Positions 21,199-32,448 of a stretch of 64,000 bases of DNA are shown in pieces. Source of the DNA: Aurifilum marmelostoma (lineage: Eukaryota; Ascomycota; Sordariomycetes; Diaporthales; Cryphonectriaceae); contig JAMXSV010000024.1 of the NCBI GenBank assembly GCA_027559495.1, positions 2,166,715 to 2,230,714 of the forward strand. The letters run 5' to 3'. Every line of letters starts with the position of its first letter. Position 1 is the stretch's first letter. Under the pieces are notes generated by a model. That model made no database searches. It worked only from the letters and a program-made list of their open reading frames with translations, and was not told where the DNA came from. The translations under genes were made by a program, and so were the position numbers.

Positions 21199-24123
21199 AT
21201 GGAACACGCCATCGAATCTCTTGATCACGACCAGGCTGTCGCGTTGTTCGAAAATGCAAGCATGTGGCATAACTTCCTCAACTTAACCTCGACCCACCTC
21301 GGAGTCAATGTCTCGAGATACGCCCCGTCTCTAGAAGATCTTGTGTGGGCCGGTCCAAGGATGGTCATGAGGCTCGGCAGGCTCGGTTCTTTCATATCAA
21401 TCCCCGATGCAGTTGACGGCTTTGGCCAACAAGTAGTGCCTGACGCGACTGGTTCTGACCTCTTTTCCTCGACATCCTCCCTCTACGGCTCCGACGCCTA
21501 CACTACCCGCAATTCTGCCTCCGCTACTCCCTCAGCCTTCGCCGAACAAGATCCTGCGATGTATCGTTTGTCGGTGGACGGTGTGAGGGGGCTGGGCAGC
21601 GTGTTCAGCTATGCCACAAGCAAGTGGGCGCTATGTTGTATCGCCATGGCAGTTGTTCTGAACCGAACCCATATCTTCGCAGCAACGAGACGGCGGGTAG
21701 GGCTGCGGTGGCCCACAAGGCTTGTGCTCCGGATCACCCCTCTCCTTCTCTTCTACATGCAAGCTCGGAGTCTGCTTCAGTCGATACAATGTCAGACGTC
21801 GCCCGATTTTGCCGAGTTGCGGTGGGGAAACGCAAGCAAGAGCTCCGATTTGATGTTCTCGCAGCGCAGTCCACTACTGCATGACATGAGCTCGACGCTG
21901 CTATTTGGTGCGACAGACGAGGAGTCATGCTTGGCCGTGCGCATGATCCCAGTGGCGGACGAGGATCCTCTGGACCTCAAGGGTTCTCTGTCGCTTTTAT
22001 GGCCTCTGTTCGGCACGTTTTGTCTAAGTCAGTTCATCGAGACCATCTCTTGCGCGGTCCAGGGAAAGTCAGTCTCTGCCGAGACGGGCATGACGCTTTT
22101 CGAGCATTCGCTTGCATTTGCTGAAGCCGACGCCGCCATCAGCAATCAGCTTGGCTGGGGAGCATTCAGCTCTACAGCAGCTGATGCAACCGCCCAGTCG
22201 ACCATGGCCGCGAATGCGATCAGCAGATCCATGATCATGAAACGAGTCAACACGCCTCCCGAGGTGCTCCTGATAGCCTTCTTGTCCACCATGAGCCACA
22301 TTACGAGCCATCTTTTAGGAGTGTTTGGGAAGCAGGCAAAGTTTCGCCTGATCAGCACCGGCTTCTGGGCGTTGTGCTTCATGAGCAGTATCGTCTGGAG
22401 TGCCATCACATTCTCCCTGGAGGACCCATCCCGCCAGGGGCTGCTGAGATATCCTACGGTCTGCATCATTGGATTCATACCTCATGTTCTTGTCTTGTTG
22501 GGCATTGTGCTCTGTTTCTCCATCTACTCGGCAGCGCTCGTGGTATCTACGCTAGCTACTCCATCCACCACAGCGCAAGGCGAGCGACTGACGTTCAGGG
22601 AACGCATTGTTCGTGCGCACTCTAATATGCAGGCGAATCTATCATTTTCCGACCTCAGAATTACGATGGAAATGGATTTTTATACGGCACTGCTGCGGGC
22701 CGGTTTTGGTGCAATTACCATGGCCACCGAAGCTGTTTACTTGAACGAAGACCGGAGCGTGAACCTCAAGCGCATAACCTGGCTGGAGGAGGAGCGGCAC
22801 CGCGAGCTCGAGGAGCTACACATGAACTGGCTTAGTTCTGGCGTACCTGGCTCACGATACGATACATCCGGCGTCATCGGCCTGGTACCGGTTCAAGACG
22901 GCCAGCTCAGAGCTACTAGTGGCTATGAACGCGAAAGAGCCGCACAAAAGCTTCCGAGCTCCATTACTGGTGAGCGCCGTGCCATACGGGATGGCATCGG
23001 CGCGGCAGAACGAAGCGGCCGCTGGGTATTGGCCCTGGAGTACATGTATCACATTGGCAAGCTGGTGTTGACGGGTGTCGCCATGGTATTGTGTTGGGCC
23101 TTAGGCAAGATTGGTGTGCGAAATCCTCCGAGATGGCTCAAGAGGTGGTCCAAACTGCCCAAATCCGCAAAACCTAAAGAGAAGCGGTCGAAACGGGGAG
23201 GGGCATACGAGAACGTGATCCAGGGCATCGGCGCCGCAGGAATACCTGGACTCCAAAGATCTGACAGGGTTGATATAGAGCGAGAGATGCGCCGACTTTA
23301 CAACGAGCATAACCCCTTTGACGACGAGGCCACCCAGGAACGGTGGATTGACAGCAACCTCTACCAGTGGTGGCTCCACGGTGGTTGGTGGGGGAAGACC
23401 GACACCAGTGGCGAGTATACCCCGGTTACAGAAGACCCCGATTTTGACGCGACGAGCGTCATCTCGACCACGGAGTCGTTATACTCAACGAGCGACGATG
23501 AGGACGGGCAGGATTGGGAGGACGTTGATGGCATGGATGACGGTCAGCGGACACCAACCCAGCGGTCTCCATTCACTTCGAGAGAAGGTTCTCCCGTCAT
23601 CGACACACCTGTGCATGCATCCGACCTGGCAGCGCTCCTCCACCCACGCAGCGCCGAAGACCGTAGCCAGGCACGCGCCCTCGCTGCTCACCTTGGATCG
23701 GACCGCGTCATGACTCGGGCCGGCTTCAGACGCTACGAGCAGGCGCAGCGATCACATGTCCTCTTCCCCAGTCACCACGTTCGAGCTTCCGCCAAAATGA
23801 CGCCCGAGGAGGAGGTCCAAATCCTCGAGCAGATCCTACTTGAGCGGCGCGCCGCTACCGCCCCTGCCAATGGCGACGCAGGCTCCTCCTCTGGTGTCGC
23901 TGGCGTTGGCTCAGCTAGCTGGGCCGATGGTGCAGCCGGCATGGGCTCGGATGGTCCGCAGTGTGTTGTGTGCCACAGCTGTCCACGGACGATCATCGTA
24001 TGGCCGTGTCGGTGTCTCAGCCTCTGCGATGACTGCCGCGTATCGCTTGCCCTTAACAATTACGACAAGTGTGTCTGCTGCAGGAGAGAGGTGATCAGCT
24101 TCAGTCGTATCTACGTGCCTTGA
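21199..24123 (+). CDS. Multi-pass membrane RING-finger E3 ligase, Asi1/Asi3-like
   Basis: A single exon of 974 aa from the ATG in a CACCATGG context. The central part (about residues 140-460) has about six hydrophobic segments, for example WALCCIAMAVVL, LVLRITPLLLFYM, LWPLFGTFCLS, FWALCFMSSIVWSAITF and VLVLLGIVLCFSIYSAALVV. A basic linker and an acidic, serine-rich region follow. The C terminus (about 920-974) is a RING of the C3HC4 type: CVVCHSC, then WPCRCLSLCDDC and CVCCRREV, ending in FSRIYVP. This layout of several membrane passes and a terminal RING is that of yeast Asi1/Asi3, inner nuclear membrane ubiquitin ligases, but other fungal RING membrane proteins share it, so function is inferred. 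It converges on SEN34. Confidence 0.85.
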   Translation: MEHAIESLDHDQAVALFENASMWHNFLNLTSTHLGVNVSRYAPSLEDLVWAGPRMVMRLGRLGSFISIPDAVDGFGQQVVPDATGSDLFSSTSSLYGSDAYTTRNSASATPSAFAEQDPAMYRLSVDGVRGLGSVFSYATSKWALCCIAMAVVLNRTHIFAATRRRVGLRWPTRLVLRITPLLLFYMQARSLLQSIQCQTSPDFAELRWGNASKSSDLMFSQRSPLLHDMSSTLLFGATDEESCLAVRMIPVADEDPLDLKGSLSLLWPLFGTFCLSQFIETISCAVQGKSVSAETGMTLFEHSLAFAEADAAISNQLGWGAFSSTAADATAQSTMAANAISRSMIMKRVNTPPEVLLIAFLSTMSHITSHLLGVFGKQAKFRLISTGFWALCFMSSIVWSAITFSLEDPSRQGLLRYPTVCIIGFIPHVLVLLGIVLCFSIYSAALVVSTLATPSTTAQGERLTFRERIVRAHSNMQANLSFSDLRITMEMDFYTALLRAGFGAITMATEAVYLNEDRSVNLKRITWLEEERHRELEELHMNWLSSGVPGSRYDTSGVIGLVPVQDGQLRATSGYERERAAQKLPSSITGERRAIRDGIGAAERSGRWVLALEYMYHIGKLVLTGVAMVLCWALGKIGVRNPPRWLKRWSKLPKSAKPKEKRSKRGGAYENVIQGIGAAGIPGLQRSDRVDIEREMRRLYNEHNPFDDEATQERWIDSNLYQWWLHGGWWGKTDTSGEYTPVTEDPDFDATSVISTTESLYSTSDDEDGQDWEDVDGMDDGQRTPTQRSPFTSREGSPVIDTPVHASDLAALLHPRSAEDRSQARALAAHLGSDRVMTRAGFRRYEQAQRSHVLFPSHHVRASAKMTPEEEVQILEQILLERRAATAPANGDAGSSSGVAGVGSASWADGAAGMGSDGPQCVVCHSCPRTIIVWPCRCLSLCDDCRVSLALNNYDKCVCCRREVISFSRIYVP

Positions 24124-24437
24124 CCAGGCCTCTTTGAGGATCAGTGATCTCGCTTGGAAGGTTTTCATTATTGCTGCAGTGCACATAAGCAATCGGGACG
24201 GATAGAGTCATGAATGGCATGGTCTGGCGCGAAGGCGTACTTTTCTTTCTCTGTTTTTGGTTGCAGTTGCAGTTGCAGTTGTGCCCCAATACATAATGTA
24301 GACTCGCCGTCGCATTCATGGATGAGCGCGGATACTTGAGGTACATGGACATAGACCTGCAAGGTTTCATAATTTTCTTCTCATTAATCATTCACTCCTA
24401 CGTTCTTGTAATCGGGCCATACGTTCTCTATCCATTC
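24124..24437. other. Convergent 3' intergenic region
   Basis: 314 bp between the 3' ends of the RING gene and SEN34. It contains a short TTGCAG repeat (24,261-24,281). Nothing else is seen. Confidence 0.5.
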
Positions 24438-25406
24438 CTACATAGCCGCCCACTCGATCGTGAAAGCTCTGACCCTATTTTCACCGGCATCCCGTGCTAT
24501 CTCCTCGGACGGAGGAGCCTCACCACCGATTAGGAACCCCTTCTTGACACCAGTGCCCAGCCGACCCCCAGTCACGAGATCTAGTACAGTGATCTCCTCG
24601 CCCCACTCGAAACTTGTAGCCATAAAGTGCGCATGATACCGAAACGGGTCACCGGGATACACACTGTAGTCAGCACCAAACCTAATTCCGGGCGTGATGT
24701 AATAGCCCCTGGTGTTGAGATGTTTGTACAGCGGATAGGCGCGGGGCGCCTGTATAGGGACACGATGGGCCTGGGGATCTGCGAGGATGTCTACGCTGGT
24801 CGTGGGCGTGATGTGGCGGCCAAGTGTGCCCACTCCTGCTGGTGAGACCGGTACTGGTTTCATAGGGGCCGAAGGGGACGAGTAGAGGGAGTCTTCGACG
24901 GCGGAGGACGAGTCTTCGAAGATTGCTGGCGCTGGATCTGGGTGGTCTCGTTCTTCAGCCTTGTCCTCCTTGTCGTGTGTGGTCCTGTTGGCGACATCCC
25001 GATTCCTGGTAGCGCCTAAGGCCGCCTTCTTCGCCAGGCTCGCTGCTTTCATCTTCTCCCCTATCCTTTGCAGCTCCACTTTCTCCTCATCCGCAGCCCT
25101 CTGGAACATCCTGCGTTTTGTCTTGAGCGACTGCAGATACGCCTGCTTGGTGGAAGCATCCATAGACGACAGGTGAGCAGTGGCATCGTCTGCGATGAAC
25201 GCGGCGCCCTTGTCCACAAGCAGCTTAGCCTCCTCGGCAAGCAGCTCTATCGGCAGCCCTGAGAAGACGTTCTGGTTAGGGTTCTGCGGGGTGGTCCCCA
25301 CGAACACCGCGCAGATGCAGTGCTCGCGTCGGAGCGCGGCCACGTCCTTGACCTCGAAGACGAGGTACCGGCCGCCCACCTTGGAGATTCGGATGAGTTC
25401 CGCCAT
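24438..25406 (-). CDS. SEN34: tRNA-splicing endonuclease subunit SEN34
   Basis: One of the two catalytic subunits of the heterotetrameric tRNA splicing endonuclease; Sen34 cleaves the 3' splice site. It is a single exon of 322 aa. The N-terminal half has the Sen34-type start MAELIRISKVGGRYLVFEVK, then a charged helical and Ser/Pro-rich linker (about 90-215). The C-terminal nuclease fold begins YPLYKHLNTRGYYITPGIRF. The catalytic triad is present: Tyr250 in YSVYPGDP, His260 (or His258) in RYHAHF, and Lys288/289 in GTGVKKGFL. The start codon opens the only long frame and matches the family N terminus. An intron in the 5' leader is possible but not needed. Confidence 0.93.
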   Translation of the reverse strand: MAELIRISKVGGRYLVFEVKDVAALRREHCICAVFVGTTPQNPNQNVFSGLPIELLAEEAKLLVDKGAAFIADDATAHLSSMDASTKQAYLQSLKTKRRMFQRAADEEKVELQRIGEKMKAASLAKKAALGATRNRDVANRTTHDKEDKAEERDHPDPAPAIFEDSSSAVEDSLYSSPSAPMKPVPVSPAGVGTLGRHITPTTSVDILADPQAHRVPIQAPRAYPLYKHLNTRGYYITPGIRFGADYSVYPGDPFRYHAHFMATSFEWGEEITVLDLVTGGRLGTGVKKGFLIGGEAPPSEEIARDAGENRVRAFTIEWAAM

Positions 25407-25951
25407 ATCTGGGGGTAATTATGGCTCTCAACTATTGTGCATCTGTTGAGTGTGTTGTTAGCCTAGTGCTCGCTCTGGAATCGATGATTTCAAATGAGCT
25501 GAAAGCTTGTGCGAGTCATAAATTTTGACACAAATTGTTTCGTCACTGATGATCTCAGGGGATTGACAGATTATAGATGTTGTTTTAATCATTCAAAGGC
25601 ATGGTATCGAGTTCGGGTGTAAAGAGTGTGGGTTGACTTACTTGCACTGTTGGAGAGGTTGTCGTTTCGAGGCAGAAGAGAAAGTTCAGAGAAAATTCCT
25701 GCAGCTTGTTGTTGGCACGGCAGTCAGTAGGGAAAAAAAAAAGAAAAGCGGGTACTGTGGCCAAGGGTTAGGGCTGGCACCGCTTGGCTCATATTCTTCC
25801 GTACAGACCAGTGCTTTCGTTGTAAGGATTTAAGCAGGGATGGAAGTCCACAAGATCGCAGTGTAAGTCGAAAGAAATATTCAGCTCGTTTCGGACCTCT
25901 CTTGCTATCGGGAAGAGCGCTCTGACAGTCGGGGCCAGATGACCTAAGGCT
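25407..25951. other. Intergenic region between SEN34 and ELP4
   Basis: 545 bp between two tandem minus-strand genes, holding the SEN34 promoter/leader and ELP4 3' flank. No gene or repeat is seen apart from a short A-rich run near 25,733. Confidence 0.5.
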
Positions 25952-27182
25952 TCAGAACTCGATTCCATCCTTGACGGTACTTGCAGGTGATTTCTCCTTG
26001 TGGTCTTCCTCTTCCATTGGAGGCAGTACGTAGGGTTTAATGACTAGACCCTTCGTACTGCTCATGTGGAATGACAGGTCTTCTCGGAAGTGGTTGTTCG
26101 AGGCACCGCCACCTCCTCTCTCGTGGAACACAGGCAGGCTGTGAACCCTCAGGATGCCTTGACTCTGGTCCTGGACTTTCGATGCGCCACTGCCCGAAGT
26201 TGGCGGAGCGGCACCGAGCTTTGGCGGCAGAGGGACCATTTCCAGGACACCATCTGACAAGAGTTCCATCCACCTTGTCAGTCCGTTCGTCCGTGGAAAT
26301 AGTGAGACAGGTAACGTGATGAGTGCAGTCAACTGTCCCTGGTACTGGCGCAACAACGACCTGAGGGCGTGCAGGAATTGTAGAACCTCGGCTGGCTGAC
26401 AGGCATTTGGTGCGTAGAGAGTTGGCGTCAAGAGACTAGGGATGATGACCCTGTGAATGCTTGAGGGAGATGAGACCTGAAGACTCTGCTGCAAGTCCTT
26501 GATAAACACCTTGAATGCGGACGGTACTTCTCTGGACTCAAACGCAAGGCTCATGGGGTTCGACGCCGGAGTTGCGAGAATCGAGCCCATGATGGATGAG
26601 GATGCCAGCCTCTTGGTGAGGTCAAAGGTATGGCAAAAGACCGTCTTCGCATCATCATCATCTACGTCTATCTACTCAGTCAGAAAAACCCTTTCATCAT
26701 GATGTCGCTCGCAGTCGAGGTCTTTTGCACGCACCCTTTGGCCCACTGCTGGGTGAATGCCTGCTAGCAAGGCTCTCGTACCTCCAAGCGATCTTCATTT
26801 TTTCATCTGTATGCTTCGATGCTCTGCTGGAAGCTGTTTCCTGCCTGGCAGACACGGCTGGAAGCTCGTGTTTCCATACCTCGGGATACCCAAGAACATG
26901 TACTTTATGTCCTTGTACAAGCCCCTCAGCAGCGTAGTACTTGAGCAAAGTGCCCGAGAAGTCTGTTGTCCCATGCTCCTCAATCAAAAGGGACGATCCC
27001 AGTGGTAGGCCAGCGTGCCCAGCCAATATACCGTCCAGGGACGCGGTTCCTGTTGAGGTGGTGACCCGCCCATCGAGGGGCGATGGCCGCAGGCCTGGCG
27101 CAAGCTGCGCCTCAGGACGGGATTGAGCAGCCTGAGATGAAGAAGACGCAGATATCACTGCATTTCTCTTTCGAAAAGACAT
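25952..27182 (-). CDS. ELP4: Elongator complex subunit ELP4
   Basis: A RecA-fold subunit of the Elp4-6 hexamer of Elongator, needed for wobble-uridine tRNA modification. Exons 27182-26735 and 26667-25952 give 387 aa. The N terminus MSFRKRNAVISAS leads to the PAXNEB-type core: TSTGTASLDGILAGHAGLPL, SSLLIEEHGTTDFSGTLLKYY, HKVHVLGYPEVW and MKIAWRYESL. The intron (GTGCGT..GATAG) joins SSGPKDVDDDDAKTVFCHTF in phase. The second exon carries HRVIIPSLLTPTLY and the LTALITLPVSLFPR strand, then the ILRVHSLPVFHERGGG segment and a charged tail. Like other Elp4 proteins it lacks a canonical Walker A. It is divergent from RPB8. Confidence 0.92.
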
Positions 27183-27544
27183 GACAAAATGCTTTGATGA
27201 CCGAAATATGCCGGGAGATTGGGACTCTTGGCTCTCAGCTTTCGAGGTTTGAGAGAGTTCGTTGAATCCCTGGCGAGACTTCCAGAACTTTAGGCGGTCT
27301 AGGTTATTCTGCCGGCACTAAATCACCGAGCTATCAGCAGCTAAGCCTAAGCTATAGAAGTGCATACCGCCTGCCTGCCACGTCCTAAAGCCGCAGCGCG
27401 ACCGCCTAGAAAGTTTTCGACCTCTTGTCAGCAGCATTTTGACCTTGTCCCAAACCCAACCTTCACCAGCTGAACCCCACGCGTTAGCTACCTGCCTGTA
27501 CAGCTTCCCAAACCGATCTCCCTCGCCGTTTCAGCTGCATCGCA
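27183..27544. promoter_or_regulatory. Divergent promoter between ELP4 and RPB8
   Basis: 362 bp separate the two start codons, so both promoters must share it. It contains a TCAGCAGCTAAGCC stretch and GC-rich CCGCAGCGCGACCGCC near 27,391-27,407. No clear TATA box is seen. The assignment is from gene geometry. Confidence 0.5.
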
Positions 27545-28058
27545 ATGGCCGAATCCACCAACGATGCCGTCCTCTACGAGGAGCCGTTCGTCATCACGGC
27601 CAAGGACCACAAAAAGTACGACCGTGCCGCACGCCTCACAGCCATCTCCCACGACAACCTCACCAAGCTGGAGCTCGACATCAACACCGAGCTGCTGCCC
27701 ATCTCCCCCTGACGAGAACATTGAGGTCTGCGTGGCATCAACCCTGAGCCTGGATGGCTCTATCGACGAGGAGAGGGGCTGGCGCGACGTTGGCAAAGGA
27801 GGAGTGCAGACACTCGCTGATGGCTACGATTACGTCTGTCATGGCAAGATCTACAAGTTTGAGGACGGCAAGGCGGCAAAGACTCTGTGCGTCATGGCCC
27901 ATATTGAATATTACCACTAGTATTCCGAAGCTGACAGGAATGAGACGTACAGCAAGGTCTACGCCTCGTTTGGCGGCCTGCTCATGGCACTGGAAGGCCC
28001 TGATGCGAAGCTCACCCCGCTACGTGTGGACAGCGTATACCTCCTGATCAAGACCTAG
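27545..28058 (+). CDS. RPB8: RNA polymerase I/II/III common subunit RPB8 (RPABC3), frame broken once
   Basis: An OB-fold subunit shared by all three nuclear RNA polymerases. Exons 27545-27886 and 27953-28058 give 148 aa after removing one base. The conserved core is clear: EEPFVITAKDHKKYDRAARL, TLSLDGSIDEERGWRDVGKG, DYVCHGKIYKFEDGKAAKTL, VYASFGGLLMALEGPDAKL and the end LRVDSVYLLIKT. A C5 run at 27705-27709 shifts the frame and places TGA at 27710-27712; one C fewer gives ISPDENIEVCVAS. The intron starts GTGCGT; its acceptor is probably at 27952 (CAG|CAAGGTC), but 27937 is also in frame and would add five residues. RPB8 is essential in yeast, so a real null is unlikely. Confidence 0.88.
27705..27712 (+). 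other. Apparent +1 frameshift and premature TGA in RPB8 (C5 run)
   Basis: The sequence reads ATC TCC CCC TGA CGA. Removing one C gives ATC TCC CCT GAC GAG; skipping the T of TGA after CCC gives the same protein. The corrected exon length (341 nt) fits the phase-2 intron, while the uncorrected length does not. Confidence 0.85.
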
Positions 28059-28309
28059 AGGGCCTTGGACTAGACAGGTATGGCTCTCACCACGCCCCTT
28101 CCAGCGTCGAGTGGGACTCAATAGTGAGTACGTGAAGTCTGAAACAGGTTGCTTGTGATAGTCTAATTAACATCTTATAGAGAAATACGGGCCTCAGTCT
28201 CTCTCTCTCTCTTCGGTTCCTCCACCACACACCCGAGATACCCACGAGGAAGACTCTCTGCCTCCCTCTGGGTTTTTCTTTATCCGTCCCCGCCGAAGAT
28301 GATGACTTA

Positions 28310-29599
28310 TTACTCGTCCTCTTCAAAAGTCCCAGGAAAAGGCATTTTCCTGCGGAGACGTGTTTCGATTTCATCGCAGTCAGGCTCGTTGTCGGGGGTG
28401 AGGATGCCCATGCGGATGAAGAAGTCGAGGATGATGACAGCACAGTTTGGCTTCCACCGGCCTGCCGCGAGTTGGTCTCTCACCTCGTCCACCGTGCAGA
28501 GACTGAACGATTCGACCTCCCCGTCGTTCGGAGCCGGGACCACATCGTCAGGTAGCTCCACATCATATACCCATTGACACTCAGGGTAGATATACCCGTT
28601 ATCAATACCAGGTCGTTGTTCGGTCGTGTATATGTACCTGATGGTACCTGCCAGCTTTGCGTGCTCGCGAATTATATCCTCAGGCAGGCTGGCTTCCTCG
28701 TCGGCCTCTCGGATGACGCACTCCAACGGTTCTTCGCCTGTTGTCAGACCACCTGCCACCGTGTTGTCGAACATACCAGGCCACGCATTCTTGAGCTTGG
28801 ATCGCTTTGGTACCCAGAGCTTGATCCCATGAGGTGCTGTCGGACAGCACACGTATGCGATGAGGTGGATACCATATCGCATATAACCCCAAAGCCCCAT
28901 CGACGATCGCTCCATGCTGAACAAGAGCTCCCCGTTGCGACCGTACACGGGCCACAGCTCATTCCTCCAATTTCTTAGGATTCTGAAGGTGCGGTGCGTC
29001 CGCAAATAGTTTGTGGTTGCGGCCACGAGCTCGGTCCGCAGTTGTTCTGTCGCTGGTCTGTGGAACATCTTTACCGTCCTGTCATACGGGTTGAAGATAA
29101 TCTCGCCCCGAATGCTTGCTGGCACCTTTTTGATCTCCTCGAACACGCTGCTCAGCATATAGCCGATCGGAAACGTTCCTTCTTTGTCCTCCCAGATGAC
29201 AGTGTACAGCTCGCTCATCATCTTGGCGTATCTCTCGGGCTCCCTATCAGCCAGCGGGAAGCTGCAGCATACCGTCAGTTCCGTGGGCGAAGGAAAGCTG
29301 CAGCTATTTCTATGTAGCAGCAAGCCAGGCTTCCGTGGTCTATCCCTTTTGCTTCCGAGGTTGCACACGAGAATGCAAATGGGCAGAAAGGGGTTGGTTC
29401 CGCAGCCAGCATGATTCCAGCGCCAGCTGAAGAATAGAATCACGCGGTCACGGACGCCACGTTCGATAGCGGCACGCGTCTCAGACCATCTGGGCTGACA
29501 GGGTGTTGGTGGGATTCCAGAGACTCACCCATCGCAACGATCCAGCAGGTCTCTGCTTGTGAGGCTACTCGTAACCACGACTCCTCCCGCATCAGCCAT
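28310..29599 (-). CDS. DUF4743-Nudix hydrolase (Nudix20/TPK-like)
   Basis: A Nudix hydrolase of the type with an N-terminal DUF4743 domain, related to plant NUDX20/24 and the hydrolase part of thiamine pyrophosphokinase-linked proteins; substrates are likely nucleotide or thiamine diphosphates. Exon 1 (29599-29529) encodes MADAGGVVVT...LLDRCDG and joins across a 267-nt intron to exon 2 (29261-28310), giving 340 aa. The join recreates the family motif LLDRCDGFPLADREP. The Nudix box is complete: GG-x4-GEE, then CVIREADEEAS. The region before it (MRYGIHLIAYV, LWVPKRSKLKNAWPGMFDNT) is also typical. The tail is acidic. Its specific substrate is not known. Confidence 0.88.
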
Positions 29600-32448
29600 G
29601 ACTCGTCTTGGCGAATATTCGATTCCTGGGCCCTGCACCTCGTGCACGATTGAATAGCAAGGCTCTGGTGGTTCATGTGGTGTCAAATGCGCCCATGCAC
29701 GCGAAGAAGAGAAGAGGGAGGGAGGAAGCCAGGACTACAGAAGGTTACGGGTCGACCGCATAACAGCAGCAGAGCTTCTTATAGACGGGAGCCAAGACTG
29801 GTCAGCATCATGAGGCCCCTCACCCTAATGAAACTCGTTGTTATTACGGCTACCTGTTGGCATAATAAGATTCTCGACTGGCCGGACACGGTCCCAGCCT
29901 AGCCCCATGCTTCGGCTCTTCTTTCTCTATATCTACGCGAGCCCATCCGTGCGTACCTGCACGCGCCAAAATCCGAAGCCGTGGGCCCTTTGCTGAGGGA
30001 CTAATGCTTTCTAAATTCTCTAAACATGAGGCTTGTCCTAAAGCGCTGGGGGGATCATTTGCTTTCTCACCCGCGGTGACAGGGGGGGGGGGGGGAGGGG
30101 CAGCAGATCAGATCTCGGCCAGCAATGGATACCTCCACCAGGATGTCATTCGACACCCTGTCCAGCCTGTGTGTTTTCTCTCCGTCGTACTAAGAATTGC
30201 ATATCCACAGTATGCGGGCATGCGTACTTTCCCATGTGTATTCTGGGGCTCTGCATATGTAACCATGTAGTGCACGTGTATGATAAGTAGTATGTCTATG
30301 AGACAAGAACCGTGTCTGTGCTCTGACAAGGTTTCGCATCAATTGCCAGAGTCCGGTATTCTGCAATGTGGTGGGTTGTGGCCCCGGGGGGGGGGGGTTT
30401 TGCCTTGCAGATTTATTCTCTTGTCGTCCGTCACATGCATGGATGAGCCAGGCCAGACCAATCCAGGCATGGTAATATTGGGTACGAATGTGCAAGTCGT
30501 CATAAGAACATAAAATTTTGTGAGGGGTCTGCAAGACTTGGCCATAGAGTAGTGGTGAGACGGAGCAGCCTGTCGCATCAAGACGATAGTCGTCCTTTTA
30601 CACACAACCAACGGATTATGACTGCATGCATACATTGTCCTAGTCAGCGATGCGTACATACTGACATACATATCTCATGCACGTAAACCCGCCGCCTGCT
30701 TTCCGCCTTTCTCTACCTACCTTGTCCCAGTCACCCTGCCACACGCCCGTGCTTGCTACACCCGGATATTATTTGCCAGTCCTATTGGTCAAGACTACAC
30801 GAATGAGACGTCTACCAACCCGAGACGAAGGCGGCACACCCTGGATGTTCCGTTGGTCGCCTATTCCTCGTCACACCTCGGCTGCCGCTGTGGGCATGTC
30901 GAGCCTCCTCCAGCACACTCACAGGCGGGAACCAAATCCGAGGCGTGTGCTCCCTAGTCAACCGACCAAGGCGAGTGAGCCCATATTGGCTTGCAAATGG
31001 CTGGCGATGATGATGACCTGTGCCACTGCACGCCCACCCATGGTTCATGAAGATGACGAATTATGTACATAGTCTTTAGGTACGGAATAATGCGGTCTTA
31101 GTACAGACGGCCAGTGTTGGCGTCTGTGGGCCCTGGTATACCAAGTAGCTATCGCGGGGCAATGCTCACCTACCCCTTCCTCGTGCAGCCCTGCAGCAAC
31201 AAAGGAAAAATACCGCACTTACCCACTGTAAGGTGCGTGCTGTCTTGCGAAGGGGGGGCCGCATAGCAGATGTTGGGCTACTACTAAGCAGTGAGAACTA
31301 CTAGAGTACTCATGGCTGCAAGGAGGTTGTTGCGGCAAGAGAGGGAGAGAAGGGGAGGGAGGCGAGAACAGAGACCCTTGGGTTCAAGGGAACCTCGGGC
31401 GTACGGTATCGCCCAGTGGGGCTGATATGCAATTTGTCGTTTAGCTGTGCAGTGAATCAGCTACACAGGCAGGGTAGTAATTATGTATGTATATGGTACT
31501 ATGAAATGAAGATTTGTCCACTGCGATCAGTGAGGTAAATCTGTGGCCAGGTGACCTTCTGGAGGATTTACAGGGCAGATTAGTGCTGGTCGTTGGTGGC
31601 AGCTTCTTCAGATTGTCAGGTAGGGATGTCAGGCTACTGTATTTCGGGAGCCCGGGCAGCCGCAGCGGGGTGGGATTGTCACTTCCCTAGGTTCTGGCGT
31701 CTTCTAGAAATGGCTTAATTAGGTTCTTGGCACCACACCACTTCCTTCCGTATGTTGGAGATGAGGAGAAGGCAAAGACAATATTGTCAAAAAGCTACAG
31801 TGGAATGAAAGGTTGATGTCATTGTTGCACAGTTACATGATAAGAGCACCGAGATCACAACAGGGCCACCACTCTTTTGGATGCAGAAGAAAAGCTGTGA
31901 CAATCAACTTCTACTGCCTGCTGTTGTCAAGCACTCATCAGCGTGTGACTTGGAAGATCATCAGCGAGGCTCCACCCGTCACAAAAGCCCTCTCTTGCTC
32001 TCCCCAAACAACGTCGTGTCAGCCCAAGAACCTCATTCCACACAAGCCGGCGACAACATCAACAACAACAAATCACCACAAGGACAAGGGTCTTGGAATC
32101 CTTTACTGGGACTCTCATTTACACCATACCTGAACAAAGCTGGACTGGGAGAACTTCGTTCCTACGCCTTGATTCAAGCTGATCTATCATATCTCAATTA
32201 CATCTTGTCAACACTACATGCTGAAGGAAGGGGTCTCGGACCTTTCCCAGAAGGCGGCATCCACACCTCCCTGAGAACGTCTTTGCCTGGTTGGGGCATC
32301 TCTGCCGATAAGGCCGCTCAACTGCTCTCATTGGCTTTGGCGCCCAGTACGAACGACGCACACAGCGAGACGCTCTCTCCTCCCAATCGCCGCTCCAGTC
32401 TTACCACTCAGCCCAACCCGGCCCTCACTCAACGCAACCAACCAAACC
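29600..32448. other. Intergenic region (2.8 kb) upstream of the Nudix and Hikeshi genes
   Basis: No supportable gene. It contains G14 at 30,082-30,095 and G12 at 30,386-30,397. The right end is the promoter/leader of the Hikeshi gene, including an ATG frame from 31,881 that overlaps that gene in another frame. The left end is the Nudix gene promoter. Short frames of about 75-130 codons show no family features. Confidence 0.5.
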
